From positions 868,524 to 932,523 of the forward strand of contig KQ965732.1 in assembly GCA_001574975.1 (NCBI GenBank): 64,000 bases of DNA, written 5' to 3'. Numbering within the stretch: the stretch's first letter is position 1; each line of letters begins with the position of its first letter. The DNA is from Gonapodya prolifera JEL478 (taxonomy: Eukaryota > Monoblepharomycota > Monoblepharidomycetes > Monoblepharidales > Gonapodyaceae). The notes under the pieces are model-generated. The model ran no database searches, had not been told where the DNA came from, and saw only the letters and a program-made list of their open reading frames with translations. The position numbers and the translations under genes are program-made. Positions 10,457 to 20,961 of this stretch are shown here, in pieces.

Positions 10457-12167
10457 ATGCTCTTCGGCTCCAAATCTTTCAAGGACGGCCAGACCCGGCG
10501 CATCGTGGTGGTCGGCGGCGGGTGTGAGTGGCGCAGTGAAAACTGACGGGCGGCGATGGCGTCAGTACTGACGAGACTGAAACGCAACATGAACATGCAG
10601 ATGCGGGGACTACAGCCTCGCAAAAGCTAGCCGGCGCACTTAAAAATTTCCCGGTGGAAATTACAATGATTGAACGGAGGGATACGTTTCATCACTCGAT
10701 TGGATCTCCACGCGCTATCGTGGAGCCCGGATTCGAGAAGCAGTTGTTTGTTCCGTACGATAACGTCGCCAAGGATTTGCCGAACCTCAAAGTCAAAACC
10801 AACACTTCCATTCAAGTATGTCCGCACATTGTCTTTTGCGCTATCGGTGGTTTAGAAACTAAGGACTCTTCGAACAGTCCGTGGAAGCGACACACTTGGT
10901 CACTGCCACTTCAGAAGTCATTCCCTTCGACTACCTCGTTCTCGCGACGGGTGCCAACAACAGGGAGATTGCGAAGTTTCCAACCAAACCGAGTGAGTTG
11001 TAAGCGAGTTGACGACAACAATACCTTTATGTACTGATGGGAATCCTTCACTTCGTGTTTCAGAGGCGGCTTCGGCAAAGGCGGTGTACCAGAAGATTCA
11101 GGAAAACGTCAAGTCGGCAAAATCGTTTGTCGTTGTTGGAGGTGGAGCTGTTGGAGTCGGTGGGTAACCACAATTCCACCTGAGCTGGCTTTAAGGGGAA
11201 GTCTCATTGCCTTGTTCCACCTCGACTTTGCTCACAAACCTTATTGCGCTTGAAATTTGTGTACTCCCGTGGTTTTCAGAGAGTGAGTTGATGTTGAACC
11301 GCTTTCACTCTTGAGCGTCTCCTCAACAAATGTCCTCCCCCTACAAACACGACGCTTGTATCTTCAAGTCGCCGGCGAGCTCTTGACCGACTTCCCCAAC
11401 AAGCCGGTCACGCTTATTCACGCAGGAAAGAAACTCCTCGAAACCAACAACGTGTCTGACAAAATGAGAAAGTGGAATCCGATATGCAGGTGTGTTGCCG
11501 AGTGAGATTTGCAGGTGGCTTCGAAGCTTGAAGATTGTTTTGCAGTTCATCTGTGTTGGAAATGGACGCTTCAACGGTTCCCTCATCGCGGAATCTTTCC
11601 CCGCTGGGTACGCCACGGAAACGGGAGAGCTGCGGAGCAAAAAGACTTTCCAGCTTGACGTCGAGGGGCTTCCGCAAGTGTTTGCGTTCGGGGATGTTTC
11701 CACNNNNNNNNNNNNNNNNNNNNNNNNNNNNNNNNNNNNNNNNNNNNNNNNNNNNNNNNNNNNNNNNNNNNNNNNNNNNNNNNNNNNNNNNNNNNNNNNN
11801 NNNNNNNNNNNNNNNNNNNNNNNNNNNNNNNNNNNNNNNNNNNNNNNNNNNNNNNNNNNNNNNNNNNNNNNNNNNNNNNNNNNNNNNNNNNNNNNNNNNN
11901 NNNNTTCCTCAAGGCAGCGTCTAGCAAACTCAAGGAGTTTGGCGGAGTGATGCAAATGGGTTCGGTTGTGAGTAAACGAATGGTCCCACTTTCCCAGTTT
12001 CATTGTTTCACGCATGGGTGGATCTCTAGATGATCGGTCGCAACGGCGGACGTGTCGAGATGCCAATGGTGGGGGTAGTTGGAGACTGGATGGCGAAGAG
12101 CATGAAGTCCAAGGACACGATGGCACCAGCCCAATGGAAAGCGCTTGCAGTGGAGATGCCACACTGA
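10457..12167 (+). CDS. FSP1/AIFM2-like FAD-dependent NAD(P)H oxidoreductase (sequence gap inside)
   Basis: Exon 1 (10457-10523) ends in the FAD-binding RIVVVGGG, and exon 2 (10601-10815) continues YAGTTASQKLA. Later exons give ERRDTFHHSIGSPRA, FDYLVLATGANN, the second Rossmann motif FVVVGGGAVGVE, TLIHAGKKLLE, FICVGNGRFN and FAFGDVS, and end KSMKSKDTMAPAQW. This order matches the AIFM2/FSP1 branch of pyridine-nucleotide oxidoreductases, which reduce quinones at membranes and act in oxidative-stress protection. Two problems exist: 201 Ns from 11704 to 11904 remove coding sequence, and about 50 residues expected between SDKMRK (near 11465) and FICVGN (near 11548) are missing. The Glu of GVE can only be built if a 3-nt exon at 11280-11282 is used. 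The exact product therefore stays incomplete. Membrane targeting is not evident from the N-terminus. Confidence 0.8.
11704..11904. other. Assembly gap (201 Ns)
   Basis: A run of unknown bases inside the FSP1-like gene, directly after the FAFGDVS motif and before the C-terminal exon. It probably hides part of the FAD-contacting C-terminal half. Open frames drawn across it are meaningless. Confidence 0.99.
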
Positions 12168-12380
12168 CGAGTCTGGTTGCATTAAACTAAACTTGATGAC
12201 ATTACATAGATTTGCATGTTTTTGAATACACGACTTACAAAAAGATTGAAAATGGAAAGCGAGGCGAGAACGACTCACAAAAAGGTTAAATGCGGAGAAG
12301 GAGTCGATGATCACAGACTAGTCCGACTGGAGCGGCACGTTGGTTGCCCTGAATTGCTCAATCGGGTTGTCGCGTCCAGG

Positions 12381-14311
12381 ATGCGCGGCGAGGCAATCGC
12401 TGCGTTTCTGCTGTGTCTTGCGGCGCTGGCTGGGAGTGCTCGGTCGGCAAACGTCACCCGCGACTGCGCGCTATTCGAGGTCCTCTTTGACCAATCCAAC
12501 CTGACTCTTCCCTGGCCGAGAGGAAATTGCTGCGCACCTCCCCCCGCTACCGGCCCCATTACTTGTAACACGGATGGGGATCTCGTTTATGTCAATTTGG
12601 TGCGTTGATTGCTCGTGTGGTCGGTCCCATCTTGCAACTTTACATCTTCCTCTTCTTCCCAGAATACAAGGGCGCTACGGGGGCAGTTTCCTTCTCTCGT
12701 CACACTTACAAAATTGGAAACTATCCATCTGGAAAACAACCTCCTTCTGGGACCGATTCCACCTGGTTCACTCAATGCATCTCCTGTTCTTTCCTATATT
12801 TATATCCAAAACAACTCGCTCACCGGACCGTTCCCCGATCTTATCAACGATTCGGGAGCGTTATTTTATTTCGTTGCGCACGGGAACAACTTCACTGGAA
12901 ACGTGGACAACCTCTTTCCGAATGTCTTCGTTTGGTGTGGTCCCTACGGCTTAGAAGGAGACGGGTCCAACTCGGGGCTGTTCACCTGCAACTACGACTA
13001 CCCCACAAGCGCCTGTGGGATGGTTCCAATCGGACCCACCTGCACGAACGTCATTGCTGCATCCGCCTCGTCGGGGAGTCGCTATGTTCAGACAACCGTC
13101 TTCTCCACCCTATCGCGCTACTATTCAGCAACACTTCCCTCCATGCCAATCACTTCAGCGTCTCTACCTCACACGACAAGTGTCGCCTCAAATACCCTTT
13201 CTGCTACAACAACCCCCCTCGAACCATATTCCACGACTGACTCTGCCGGTATCCAAAGCACACCTACCACGTCTCTTACCTCCTCTTTCAGCTTTTCTCT
13301 CGCAAACACTGACACCCAACCACTCACCTTGTCTAGCTCGACAGACGGGCCTGTCTCATCACCCTCGTCGGTGCCACCAGTAGTCGTCATGTTCTCCTCC
13401 ATCCAGCAAGACACCACCATCAGAGCAGCGAGCGCGGCTGCCGGCGCAGTCGGAGGTGCCATAATCACCGTGCTGGTGCTTCTTGGCCTTGCAGCGGTTC
13501 GTCGTGGGAAGATGGGCGAAGAGTCTTCCGACGACGAACCCAAAGCTGAGGGAAATGGCAATGGGCTTGCACTGCAAAGCCTGGCACTCCGCAAACTTTA
13601 CCGTCAGCAAAGTGGAAGTACCGGCGGCGGAGTCGAAAAATCTCGGGCGAGCGCTCCTCATTGGGCGTTTCTCTACATGGCCGGCGCTGCGTTCGCGGGT
13701 GTGGAGCGTGTGGACCTTCCCGAGCCAACCGAGAAGGAGTACAATGTTACCACAGATGTGAGATGCCTGCAGTTGTGCCCTTTGGGATTAGTTCGCTCAT
13801 TTTCGACCACATTAGTACATTGCCCGCAATGCAGACGAAATCACAGTCGTCGAAGGCTCCATTGTCCACATTATATCATTGTTCCGTGATGGATGGGGAA
13901 GAGTTGTGGAAAGGGGCAAAACGCAGGAAGGACTCGTTCCATTGTAAGTTGGTGGTCACGTGTATCGTTTCCGTCCTTACTCACCCACGACTACTTTTAT
14001 ACAGGGAGATCCTGGCGGTCGCATCTGATCCAGATGATGAAGCAGATGACCAGACGTCGGACCCGGACACGCCCGAGGAAGATCTTGTCACGGAGCAAAG
14101 GATCCCAATAGCAGCGACGACTTCAGACTCACGAAACACTCTTTCGTTTTCGTTCGCGAAGAGCGGCCCGCTAAGCGTCAGGCCGTTGCCGTCTGCGCAA
14201 TTGTCTTCAGCGACGGAGCTGTCCCGGTGTGACTCGGAGCAATTGCGACTTGCGTCAATGCTCGCGATGGCGGGATCGTCAAATGGTGTCACGGTATCGC
14301 AAATTCGATAG
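12381..14311 (+). CDS. LRR / single-pass membrane / SH3 protein (paralogue 1)
   Basis: Four exons (12381-12599, 12663-13757, 13816-13943, 14005-14311) give 582 residues. The protein starts with a signal peptide (FLLCLAALAGSARSA). A Cys-containing cap with WPRGNCC and about three plant-type LRRs (LETIHLENN, YIYIQNNSLTGPFP, NNFTGNV) follow, closed by a Cys motif around GLFTC, YPT and CG. Next come a Ser/Thr-rich mucin-like stalk, a membrane helix with GAVGGAIITVLVLLGLAAV, and a basic cytosolic part. The cytosolic part holds APHWAF, VERVDLPEP and an SH3 domain (YIARNADEITVVEG ... RDGWGRVVERG ... EGLVPLEIL), then an acidic tail. The architecture implies a surface receptor or adhesin whose cytosolic SH3 binds proline-rich partners. 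The ligand is unknown. Two relatives lie next to it. Confidence 0.8.
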
Positions 14312-14512
14312 GAACATCTTCCCGGGAAGCGCACGTCCGCTGGACGGAATCACGTAACTTATTCACCAAATTTTGCGTGGGATCTACTTCTATCATTCTT
14401 CGCATTCATTCATTCGTGCTCGTTATTAACAAGGCAATTCTTGTAGATGAATTTAATAATATTACTAAGGGAGCAATACTTGTCGATTTTGGTATGAGAA
14501 AGTGACGCAGTG

Positions 14513-17213
14513 TTATCGTGACTCTGGGGGTTCGACAGCCAAACTCTGGAAGCGAGAGTCGTATGTCATCGTTATTGAGCCTTGCGCTGAGCTCCCGGCC
14601 GTTGCTACGTCCGTGAAAGTTACAGAAGTGCTTGCCTCTGACCCGAAATGCAAATATTGTCTTGCGGTGAAGCAAACATGAATGAAGAAGGTGCGCAAAA
14701 GGGAAGCGCACCGGGACTTACAATGGTACCAAGCCTTCCTCTTCCTCACTTCCAACCTTTCGCGCGAGTCCCCAGCCATTTGAGAACACCGAAATAATAC
14801 GCAAACGTGAGTTGGCGGTCACAGTGAGTTCATCATCGTTTCGGGCGATGTACTGGAGAAGAGCAATTAACGTATGCTTTTCCAAAAAAAAAACTGAATT
14901 AAAACCCTACGACTCACATCTCTGCGAAACACGTATTCAGGATACGGCTCCGAAAATGATTGGCTCGATTGTTCTCGAGACAAAAATTCAAACGTCCATT
15001 GAGGGCTTTTGCATTGAAAATCCATTCCATGCGTTCCGAGGTGTGCTCGAGAATGGACACGCGAGTTCGGAGTTTCTTCAAGATTGCGTGATGAGGGATT
15101 CCCACGACAGTTGCGACCCACGCCTTGGGACCACGCCTTCTGGTTTTGGGATGAGCCCACTGTGGCAGTCACAGATTGATTGGGAGAAGCCGAACCATCC
15201 GCGCTCAACGGGAAAGAGCCAGCAACTGTTTCGAGAGATGAAGGGTACTTATTCCTCAAAGCGTTATCTGGACGATGAGCGTCGGCCGAAGCAATCCGGG
15301 TGCCTGAGCCCACAGTGACCAAGGTGGAAGAGTTCAGCATATGCTCATGATCATCCAGCTCGTATGAGCCGGCATTTGCTTCAAGTGATGATAGTGCATT
15401 CCTATCGGAAACGTCTGAGTACATTATTCCTCTTCGTGGTTGCGGAGGTCGAAACCTCTTCAGATCCAAAAAGTCAGCGCCAAACGGATTTCGAAAGCCG
15501 AAGCCAGATGGAAGTGGAAGTCCCCGTGGCCAGAACAACTGCTCACGGACCGTGGGTTCGGGATTGTCGACACTGAGATCCAGGAACTCGAGAGGTATCA
15601 AGCCCACTTTATCTGACTCCACTTCTTTAACAACTCCAAAACCGTCACGATATGCAGACGTGACGATAACACGCGCCCCAGAGCAAACGGTAAGCTCATC
15701 TTGACTGCGGGCCACGTAGTCACGTCCCACAATGTATTCGGGGTGGGGTTCCGGCAAATCGACGCGTTTGGCAGGTTTGGCGCCCGCAAAGAGGGTGAAC
15801 GTCCAGTGAGGGCTGACGCTTGTCTGCAAAGGCTGCTCACTGAGCTTGTCCAACAACGTTTGCTGGTTGCGGGGGTAAGTTGCAATTGCGCTCTCGTACA
15901 CCGACAATTTCCCTCACTGTTTGAAGACCGCTGCGCATTTTACGCCATTCGAAACTCTCCAGACGGACTGTGCCAGAAAAATTTGAGATTTTCGAACTGT
16001 GTCCCCCCGAAGCAACATCCGGTTTCCCATTTTCATCGTCTGAGGTGTTGCGAGACACAAAGTCTATTTGTCCTTAAGAGACTGAGTCCAAGCGTCCGAG
16101 TAAGGATGAGAATTTCAGAAACTGACCTGGTGCGGAAGTTCCACCCCGAATCCTTCTTTTCCTCAGCCAAAGCCACCCACTAAAGCCTAAAACAAGTATA
16201 CCGAACAAAATTGCTGCAGTGACTCCCCATATGGCAGCTTGCGATGTTTGTGGACTGTCGTTGACGAGAGCAGGACTGGTAGCTCCTGGGGGACTTCCTG
16301 CAAAAGTGGTCATCGATGTTCTTAGAGACTGAGTTCCCGATGTCGGTTTGCTCGAAGGCCCCAAAAAGGAGACAGAAATTGCGTCTGTTTCCGTGACACG
16401 ATTTGTGGTCACTTGATTTTGGTTCGATACCGTGGTAGTGACACCAAGTGAAGTGGTGGGGAGCACCAGTGTGGACGAGGCAGAAGCAACCGATGGCAAA
16501 GTCATGGTACCAGTTATGGCAGCGGTTGGAACATTGGCACCAGATGAGGCGGCGCTTGTACAACCAGTTGGCAGGGTTCCACATAAGTTTGTTGGGTAGT
16601 TGTTCGCACATGTGTAGAGTCCAGGATTTCCTCCAATCATGCACGCCCCCATCCCCTGAGGAAGGCGACCATCGACGTTACCAGTAAGAGAGTTCCCAGA
16701 CAGATACAGCGCGCTGATAGCGACGCCAGATAAGTCGGGGAATTGCCCGTTTAACATGTTTTGTCGAACGTCGAGTGTTCCCAATCCATTCGCCGAGAAA
16801 GCACCGTTGGGAAACGTCCCTGACAGTTGGTTATTGCTGAGTCCTAAGTAGTACAGATTGCTCATAACTGCAAATGAAGGGAATGCAGAGGAAAGCCCTT
16901 GGCCGTTCTTCAGTGAAATCGTGAATTCCGAAGCTCATTCCGATAAGGAACGATTGAAAATTACCATCTGAATCCCCAATATATGACCATCTATATCACA
17001 TGAGATTGACGGAGTTTGCGTCGGGCTCGCCGCGAGCTCTAAACAACAGCTTCCTCGTGGCCATGGAAGCTGCTTTCCAGAGCGATCGTACAGTCCTTCA
17101 ATAACGGCACACTCTGCGGTACTTGAGTTTCCAGTGAAAGGAATCGCGGCGCGACTGAAGGATCCCAAGATAAGCAAGAAAACGATGCCAAAAGTCCTCG
17201 ATGGTTTGAGCAT
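14513..17213 (-). CDS. LRR / single-pass membrane protein with two SH3 domains (paralogue 2)
   Basis: Six exons on the minus strand (17213-16965, 16907-16127, 16063-15918, 15862-14918, 14852-14722, 14660-14513) sum to 799 residues. A signal peptide (FGIVFLLILGSF) and the LPWPRGSCC cap precede LRRs (LYYLGLSNNQLSGTFPNGA, LYLSGNSLTGNV) and the Cys closure GLYTC/YPT/CG. A Thr/Ser stalk leads to a membrane helix (AAILFGILVLGFSGWLWL). The cytosolic part carries a first SH3 (YVARSQDELTVCSG ... GLIPLEFL), a Ser/Asn-rich linker of about 190 residues, and a second SH3 (YIARNDDELTV ... NGWGLARKVG ... EGLVPL). Both SH3s are preceded by the shared HWTF/QWTF and PEPxPEY lead-in. It is convergent with paralogue 1 and divergent from paralogue 3. 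Function is inferred from architecture only. Confidence 0.8.
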
Positions 17214-17355
17214 TCGATTGTTCGATTGTTCGCATGATGCTCGTCCGTGGCGGACGGGACACGATTCGAATGAGGGATGGCAGAGAGCGCAATCTTTATA
17301 GTTGGAACTGTGGCGACTATAATTGACCCGCACCGGCGGGGAACCGTTCACTCAC

Positions 17356-18581
17356 ATGAGGTGCCTCGATGCGGTGTTTTACGGGTTCTCCTACTGCGCG
17401 ATTGCGCTTCTGATTTCCTCTGTCGGTGCAGCAACACCTTTCGGAGGAAGGTTGGATGATTGTGAGTGCGGTGATCGAGTCCCTTTCGCTGACAGTTCAT
17501 TGATAGCCGTCCACCGCGCTTTGCCCGTCAGTTACGACACTGCCACGAGAAGCGATCCAAGGGGCTATCACTGAAGTCACCTATTTCACCTCCAATGCAA
17601 TCGTCACTACCACAATACCATCCCAGCAGAGTTCTTTGGCCTCAAACGCCCCTGCCCCACCATCAACTCCTTCTGTCGCGACAACTACAGTGAACCAAGT
17701 GACCTCTCATATCTCCCCTCCCGCACTCGCTGCTATCTCCGCAGCGGCCTCTAGCGTCACAGTTGTCGCTCTGGCTGGTGCGACTGCCGCCTTTAGAGCG
17801 CGAAGGCGTCCCAAGATTGTGGAGTCTAAGGTTGGAAAACCGCGGAGAGGTTCGATTGCAGCCGTACAGACTTCGCGCGGATACGAACGTCACATTTTCT
17901 TGTCACTTCACAGTATCGCCAAACACCACTGGAGCACCTCTACCCACAACTCCTAGTCGCCAAATCAACACCTCGAACAGAAATTCTTTGATCGCTCCTG
18001 CCGATTCCAATTTGCTTCGACGGAACACTTCACCGTCGATCCTACCGTCGCGCTCCGCTAGTGTGAGGCAATCTCACGGAGCTTCCTCCCCATCTTCCCG
18101 CCGAACAACACGAAAACCCCACTGGGCGTTTTCGTGGCTCACAGGAGTTGCTTTTGCGGAACACGAGCGGGTGGACATGCCAAATCCACATCCCGAGTAT
18201 CTCGTCGGGACAGATGTGAGTATTGTGTTTCTTTGCTTACAAACTGACGCCGTGAAAGGTGACGCTTTGGCTGGACATTTACTCCGCTTTTGAATCGGCA
18301 TGGCGAACGTCTAGTATGTGGCCAGAAACCCCGACGAGCTTGATCTAACAAGTGGGTCCCGTGTAGCGCTTGTTGTGGTTTTTCGGGATGGCTGGTGCGA
18401 GGTCGTGGATCGCGCTTCCGCAGATCGAAGAGGACTTGTCCCAATGTGAGTGCCTGAGGGGCGGAAAACGAGTGTGGAGAAGATCACTTAGGTTGAGCTT
18501 ACATGGCACTCGATTCTCAGGGACGTGCTGGAGCTGGGATTCCCGGGAAGTGATGTTGATGTCAAAGGTGCTCCGACGTAG
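17356..18581 (+). CDS. Short LRR-less membrane/SH3 protein (paralogue 3)
   Basis: A five-exon model (17356-17461, 17532-17849, 17914-18215, 18315-18445, 18521-18581) gives 305 residues. It has a signal peptide (FYGFSYCAIALLISSVGA), a short Ser/Thr/Pro stalk, a membrane helix (SVTVVALAGATAAF) followed by RARRRPK, a Ser-rich cytosolic linker, and the family lead-in KPHWAF with HERVDMPNPHPEY. It ends in one SH3 domain (YVARNPDELDLTSG ... RDGWCEVVDRA ... GLVPM). The LRR ectodomain of its neighbours is missing. Its start lies 142 bp from the start of paralogue 2, so the two share a bidirectional promoter region. The exon 2 donor (GTTCGA) is weak and the least certain point of the model; the SH3 exon boundaries are clear. 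Confidence 0.7.
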
Positions 18582-20961
18582 GCGATACGATGTGCGGTCA
18601 TTGGACGCTACTTGCGTGCAGTGGGTAGGCTGGCCCGGTAGTGCAGCCATGGCAAGGATAGCAAGTTTTCCATTTGAATACGATGTATTTATATTGATCC
18701 TTTTTGGTCGCAAGGGATTATAACCTGTCTTTCGTGTCTTGCTTGCGAGACGGGGAGCCTGTCACAGCCCTGCGACCTACACACACTCACACCACCGCGG
18801 CGGCATCTTGAGAGCAGAAGAGCACGTGAGATGCCGTGTGGAAAGGTCCACGATGGCTTTGTCCCAATCTGACCGCAGCGTGCTCCGGCTAAACTTCCGA
18901 GTGCGAGGACTCCTCTTGGATCTGACGGAGACGTTCCAGAGTCCGATTTGGCTGTGGTGGAGCTGATATGCGACTGGTGCAGATGGGGCGTGATGGCGTG
19001 CCAGGCTGATTCAGTGATTGGAGCACAGGACGCGACGCCCTCCTCTTGAGCATAACAGTTTAATCGATTCAATGCAGCCACGCACGCTTTCCTCCGTGAG
19101 AGGTCATTCTCCACTCCCACGTATTGCGAACGTGGGCCCTGACGTCTGTCCACCCTTGAGCGCGTCTTCCCTAAGGATGCCGGCCATCGGTACCGGTGGC
19201 GTTGTCTCATACTGCCAACACTACGATGCGCGCACTACGGCACACTTGCAAGTATAAGGCGTCACTTGGAGGAACTGGATCTCATCGGGTTCGAAATGAC
19301 TGAGCGACTGGGGTGATAACGTGAAATTGATCATATGTCGAAATCTCCCAACAACGAAGCACCGCGCACCCACGCTGACGCACTAAACGGCACCATAAAA
19401 CGCACCATTGTGTGACCAGGCTCAAGCGAGGCGGCGCGAAGGTTGGTGGCGATGGCGGCGCTGGGGCGGAAGGGGGATCGACCTCTACACCTCCGTTGCA
19501 TGATCGTACTTCTGGCTTCTTGCAAAGTGTTAATGGTGGAATTTGCGGCAGTGGTGGTGTTAGCAGCATCGATAGTGCCAGGGAGGGTGAAGCTGGGTCT
19601 TTCTCGTCTGTAGCAAAAAGGGAAAGCCGTTCACATGGATCGACGCCGCCAGGGCGGGGACGTGGGGAAGAAGAATGCTCTATCAGGGCATTGGAAGAAC
19701 GCGCTAATATCCGTGGGTGTGGAGCTTCCTCCGCCACCACCGTGTAGCGGTCAGCCCAGGGCAATCGGCCGGCGCCGTTTGCCCGGTACCTCCGCTCATT
19801 TCATCGGCAATGACCTCGACGTGAGGAAACTCGAAGTCCGCGCCGCGGTACGTAGATGGAAAATACCATCGTAGACTGATCATGGACGTGAGTGGAGTGG
19901 CAGCTTGTCAGCATCTTTGTGTGCTCCCCAACCACACCCACCTGCTCGGGGGCCTCCTCTTACCCGCGAACGTTACACATTGCAATGCCCTCTATACTCC
20001 AGCCGCATTTTTTCCTTCTGACCGATATCAAAGCCTTGTTCCCTTACATCTGCAGCGGGCAAACCTATTTTTTTTCCCCTGACAAATTAGCGATCGTAGT
20101 TCAGATGATTGATTCGCAGTAATAAAATTTTCCTTATAGTTCCTGAACGGGGCGCATGTACGTGAGTACCCGAGCAATACAACAAGTTGTAAACGATCGT
20201 TTGAACTTTCTTTGTTGTCGTTGTGGGACGTCCACTGTTTGAAACGAAAATCATGTTGCTACACTCTGCCGCTCACAACACAAAACTAGCCTCCAACACG
20301 TCGGAAACATGACATGGGTGTAGTGTGGCGATGGAGGCACTTTGAGGCACTGCATGGCTTTGCGCACAGGTGGAAGGGTTCACATAGGTTGGTTCATCAG
20401 GAGACGAGTTTCTGGGGCTGAACGCGGACGGGGGCGAGAGCGGCAAGAGAAACAAGGTGAAGATAATAGGAAGCGCGGGAAAAAGACCGGACGGAAGGGG
20501 GAGGCGAGTGGGGGGGCCTTGAAATGTTGGGGGATGGGTGGAGGGAAGGCCGAGCGATGATTGAGAGGCAGGAGCGGGAGTGGAGGTCGGAATTGATGTT
20601 TTGCAGATGGATTGGGTGGAAAACGGGAGACGGTGGCGATGGGAACGAGATGATCACAGGGGAAGACAGGTGGATCGAGATGAGATGAGGAGAGAGAGCG
20701 AGTGAGGTTCGGAGGGCGTGGAAGTGCGTGAGAAACGGAAAGGGCCGGAAGGGAAGGAGCAGTGAATGCAGGAATGATGGGAGGCCGAATGGATGTGTGA
20801 TGGGATGGATGGAGCTGTGTGGGTTCGCCACTGAACAGACACCAGCACACTGACGCGAACTGCAGTTAACGGTCTCTGTACACCACTACCTCTGGTAACA
20901 CGTACTTACCATTACTTATCTGCCTTATTGCACAACCCCCCACAACCCAGTTGTCGCGGCC
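18582..20961. other. Long interval without a recognisable gene
   Basis: Frames of up to about 170 residues occur on both strands (for example minus 18689-19210, minus 19282-19764, plus 19412-19747). None shows a domain, a convincing exon chain or a family signature. The last 550 bp before the next gene are strongly strand-asymmetric (see the purine tract). A small gene or a non-coding RNA cannot be excluded. Confidence 0.5.
20420..20795 (+). other. Purine-rich tract upstream of the large disordered-protein gene
   Basis: About 375 bp in which the plus strand is dominated by G and A (runs such as GGAAGGGGGAGGCGAG and GAGGAGAGAGAGCG). It ends roughly 165 bp before the ATG at 20962. It makes open but meaningless Pro/Ser-rich frames on the minus strand. 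Such tracts often sit in fungal promoters; a role here is inference. Confidence 0.55.

Noticed and set aside
11341-12162. 273-residue minus-strand frame
   Set aside because: It exists only because the N gap has no stop codons; the plus strand carries the oxidoreductase exons.
18689-19210. 173-residue minus-strand frame as a possible gene
   Set aside because: Mixed Arg/Ser/Cys composition, no domain, no intron logic, no start context; left as unannotated sequence.
19282-19764. 160-residue minus-strand frame and overlapping plus frame 19412-19747
   Set aside because: Both are GC-rich and open on each strand at once, with no recognisable motif.
20380-20850. 156-residue minus-strand Pro/Ser-rich frame
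   Set aside because: Produced by the purine-rich tract; the composition is that of simple sequence.
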